From the NCBI GenBank assembly GCA_964035575.1, contig OZ037835.1, forward strand, positions 1,612,001 through 1,676,000: a stretch of 64,000 nucleotides of DNA, written 5' to 3'. Source of the stretch: Rhynchopus sp. YZ270_cl-10. Taxonomy: Eukaryota; Euglenozoa; Diplonemea; Diplonemida; Diplonemidae. This document shows, piece after piece, positions 61,884 through 64,000 of this stretch. Made by a program: the position numbers and the translations under genes. The notes beneath the pieces were generated by a model that did no database searches, was not told the DNA's origin, and saw nothing but the letters and a program-made list of their open reading frames with translations. Each line of letters starts with the position of its first letter. The first letter of the stretch is position 1.

Positions 61884-62200
61884 AGAGCGACAGGAGAAGC
61901 TAGGCAAGGAACGTAGAGCAGCTCCGCTGTGACAGCTGCTTGTCCCATTCTGCGACGTCGGTGTGAGTCTGAGAAGACAGTGTCTGAATGAGAGTCAGTG
62001 AGGCACTCAGAAAACACAGTTGCTTTCTCGTTGTGTAACTGTGCCTTACCAACTAACAAAGCGCCGTGTAAAACGATCTTGGAGTGCATGCCGCCCCTGT
62101 AGTATACTATAGCTGTCGTCCTCCTCCCGGCTGTGCTCAAGCAAGCCAAGACGGCACAACAACAACAATAATGTGAAATACCACCCATCCTTCATGGATG
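61884..62200 (+). other. 3' flank of LRR gene 4
   Basis: The fullest copy of the LRR 3' flank. The first half matches 56341-56501 and the second half matches 59265-59463. TAGTATACTA, a 10-bp palindrome, lies at about 62101-62110. The homology ends at CCACCCATCCTTC, where AT-rich sequence begins. Confidence 0.6.
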
Positions 62201-62775
62201 TAGAAAGTACGTGACGAAAAAAAAGTACTTTTTTTCCAAAAATCGGGTTACGTGATACTTCACGTACGTGACGTTTTTTGAAAAAAAATTTTACGTGATT
62301 TACGTGATTTCGAAAAAAAAAACGAAAAAAAGTACTTTTTTTTTTTCAAAAAAAAAAAAGTACTTTTTTTTTCACGTGAAAATCAACGTACGTGAAAATA
62401 ATGGAGCGTTTTCGGCCATAAAAATGCCCGAAAACACCCGCATTTGCATTTCCGGAATCCGCCCATTCTGTGGTGGGCGATATACAGAAAAATGGATAAA
62501 ATTTTAGTGACTAAAATTTTCACGAAATATGAACCCATACCCAAATGGGTAAAAAAGTACGTTTTTTTTTTATTTTTCGTCAGGAGCGTGTTCAAATTTC
62601 CCGTTTTTCCCTTTTCTCCCGTTTTTCCCTTTGTCTTTGCCATTTTTTTTTCCAAAAAAAAAAAAATTTTTTTTTTTTGACAAGGCAATTTTCAGGTGAA
62701 AAAAAAATTTTTTTTTTCGAAAATTTTTTGGCCCCCTGGGGTGGGTCTTGGGGCACCGAAAAATGCCAAAAAACA
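62201..62775. repeat. AT-rich block with repeated GTAC-centred palindromes and TACGTGA motifs
   Basis: Three perfect palindromes of A-tract-GTAC-T-tract lie at 62218-62235, 62325-62342 and 62351-62372. A 23-base palindrome AAAATTTTAGT-G-ACTAAAATTTT lies at 62498-62520. ACCCAT ... ATGGGT forms a small hairpin near 62534-62551. TACGTGA or CACGTGA occurs about eight times in the first 200 bases. T/C-rich runs (CCCGTTTTTCCC twice) follow. No gene is visible; it separates the LRR cluster from the reverse-transcriptase gene. Confidence 0.7.
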
Positions 62776-64000
62776 CATGCCCTGAACGGCGACATCTTCC
62801 CCGACGCTAGCCTCCGCCGCCTCAATCTACGGAAGTGTGTGCGATGCGGTACCATCGTCGCTAAGAATGCCAAAGGAGGGACATGCTTCTCGTGCCGGGA
62901 GGCGACTGCCCCATCAAAGGTTCCAGCAGTCCGAGCCAGGTCAGCGGAGGAAGTGGGGGACGATAGCCGGCTTCCATCTGCACAGAACATTGCGTTGAGT
63001 CGCGGCCGCGTCATGGAGTTCATCCCGGACTACATGCTTCGATCTGTGGCCGTGGCGACCAACACCGCCTTACTCGACATCGCGGCCGACAAGCTTGACC
63101 TCGCCGCCTGGAACCGGTTCGGGATGTTGCCCAAAACACTTCTCCGCTCGCGACGCAGTGGGGGGAATGGAAACAGGAAAAAGCGTATGAAGGCGTCGCG
63201 TATCGCAGACGTGCAGCGGTGGGAGAAGGGCGAGTTGTCCGCACTCTGGCGTGATGCGCAGGCCCAAGTGCCTGGGAAGAAGGTGGAACAGGAGGTCCCC
63301 TCCTTCGAGGATCGGGAACGGGCATGTGTCGCTGAGGCTCGGAAGGGTCGCCCCGCTGCCGCCTTCTCCCGCCTTTCATCGGAAGGACTCGCGCCGGACT
63401 CAGCGGCCACGTTGCAAGCTTTGAAGAACAAGCACCCTGCCTGCCTTAACCCTCCTGATGCCAGCGACAATGTGGTGCAGCCAGGCTACCCTGAAGACCT
63501 GACCCCTGCACAAGTGCTGTCTCTGGTGAAGAGCATGCCGCGGGGCACTGCGGCAGGCCCTTCCGGCCTTCGAGCGGACCACCTGAAGCAGATGTTGAAC
63601 GAGAGCGACGTGAACATCCTGCCGGCCCTGACACATGTGGTCAACGCGATCCGGGCAGGCAACGTTCCCGAAGGAGTCACTCCTTTCCTGTCTGGGGCCA
63701 GGTTGATCGCGCTTCCAAAAGGGGTCAATGACGTCCGTCCAGTTGCTGTTGGTGAAACGCTACGGAGGGTGGCTGCGAAGTCGTATGCAGCAGAGGTGAA
63801 GGCGCAGGCGAAGAGCATCCTGCTCCCCGGGAAACAGGTGGGTGTGGGTGTAGAAGGGGGCATCGAGGCAGCGACCGCGACAGTCTGGGACTACGCGAGT
63901 CGTCACAGGGAGCAGGACAAAGTGGTGCTTAAGATTGACTTTGCTAACGCGTTCAACACAGTCGATCGAAGGGCCATGCTGTACAAGACCCGTACCCTCC
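62776..64000 (+). CDS. Non-LTR (LINE-type) reverse transcriptase, partial at window end
   Basis: One frame stays open for 1225 bases to the window edge. A zinc-binding C-x2-C ... C-x2-C cluster (KCVRCG ... TCFSCR) lies at about 62833-62899. The usual LINE pre-fingers motif follows (SMPRGTAAGPSGLRADHLKQ, about 63532-63591). Then come reverse-transcriptase motifs: GARLIALPKGVNDVRPVAVG (about 63697-63756), LPGKQVGVGVEGGIEAATA and KIDFANAFNTVDRRAM, whose first Asp (63937) would be a catalytic metal ligand. The YxDD-type box, thumb and any endonuclease lie beyond the window. The first in-frame ATG is at 63013, but homology-like sequence starts at 62776, so the 5' end may be truncated or start outside standard ATG use. 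Confidence 0.8.
62776..64000 (+). mobile_element. LINE-like retrotransposon, 5' part or 5'-truncated copy
   Basis: Recognised through its reverse-transcriptase frame. The left boundary is inferred: low-complexity A/T runs end at about 62728 and GC-rich coding sequence follows. No terminal repeat is expected for this class and none is seen. No in-frame stop is visible within the window, so the copy may be young. Confidence 0.6.

Overview
The window looks like nuclear DNA of a repeat-rich protist. The genes are eukaryotic in kind (secreted WD40 propeller, ubiquitin-like/LRR proteins, an inositol 5-phosphatase fragment, a LINE-type reverse transcriptase). They are intronless, all recognisable ones lie on the + strand, and they sit behind pyrimidine-rich tracts with AG acceptors close to the ATG. 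Tandem head-to-tail gene arrays and this layout fit a kinetoplastid/euglenozoan such as a bodonid. That placement is inference; no sequence search was possible.

Layout. (1) 1-1383: a chimeric LRR gene that has lost its ubiquitin-like N-terminus and whose C-terminal codons run into a (CCACCT)13 tract and T33. (2) 1327-1813: a segment bounded by T33 and an A-tract, followed by a second copy of the LRR tail and its hexamer tract. (3) 1850-45235: a tandem array of 18 units of about 2.4-2.6 kb. Seventeen carry an intact 504-residue secreted WD40/cysteine-rich protein and the eighteenth is cut off after residue 89. CDS and spacer are nearly invariant; the hexamer tract upstream of each gene varies from 14 to 48 copies. 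(4) 45236-47245: a short hairpin-bearing junction, then a 1.75-kb (TACTG)n satellite. (5) 47246-51380: AT-rich DNA, a decayed coding-like region and dispersed duplicated blocks. (6) 51380-53950: a satellite-like field built from 'gttcttg...gatcccgggtgat' monomers; a 443-bp stretch of it matches the WD-unit spacer. (7) 55.2-62.2 kb: three full-length LRR paralogues with 8, 7 and 9 repeats, with a PH/5-phosphatase gene fragment between the first two. (8) 62.2-62.77 kb: an AT-rich palindromic block. (9) 62776-64000: a LINE-type reverse transcriptase gene running off the window.

Two gene families dominate: a secreted propeller (a soluble product, since no anchor is visible) and an LRR family without a signal peptide (probably intracellular). 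They are linked physically. The hexamer upstream of every WD gene can be traced to proline codons at the 3' end of the LRR genes (0, 2 and 13 extra hexamers in different paralogues), and at 1815-1975 the LRR tail is fused directly to the WD 5' flank. I infer that the hexamer is both a recombination joint and the pyrimidine tract in front of the WD start, so its copy number could tune expression of otherwise identical genes.
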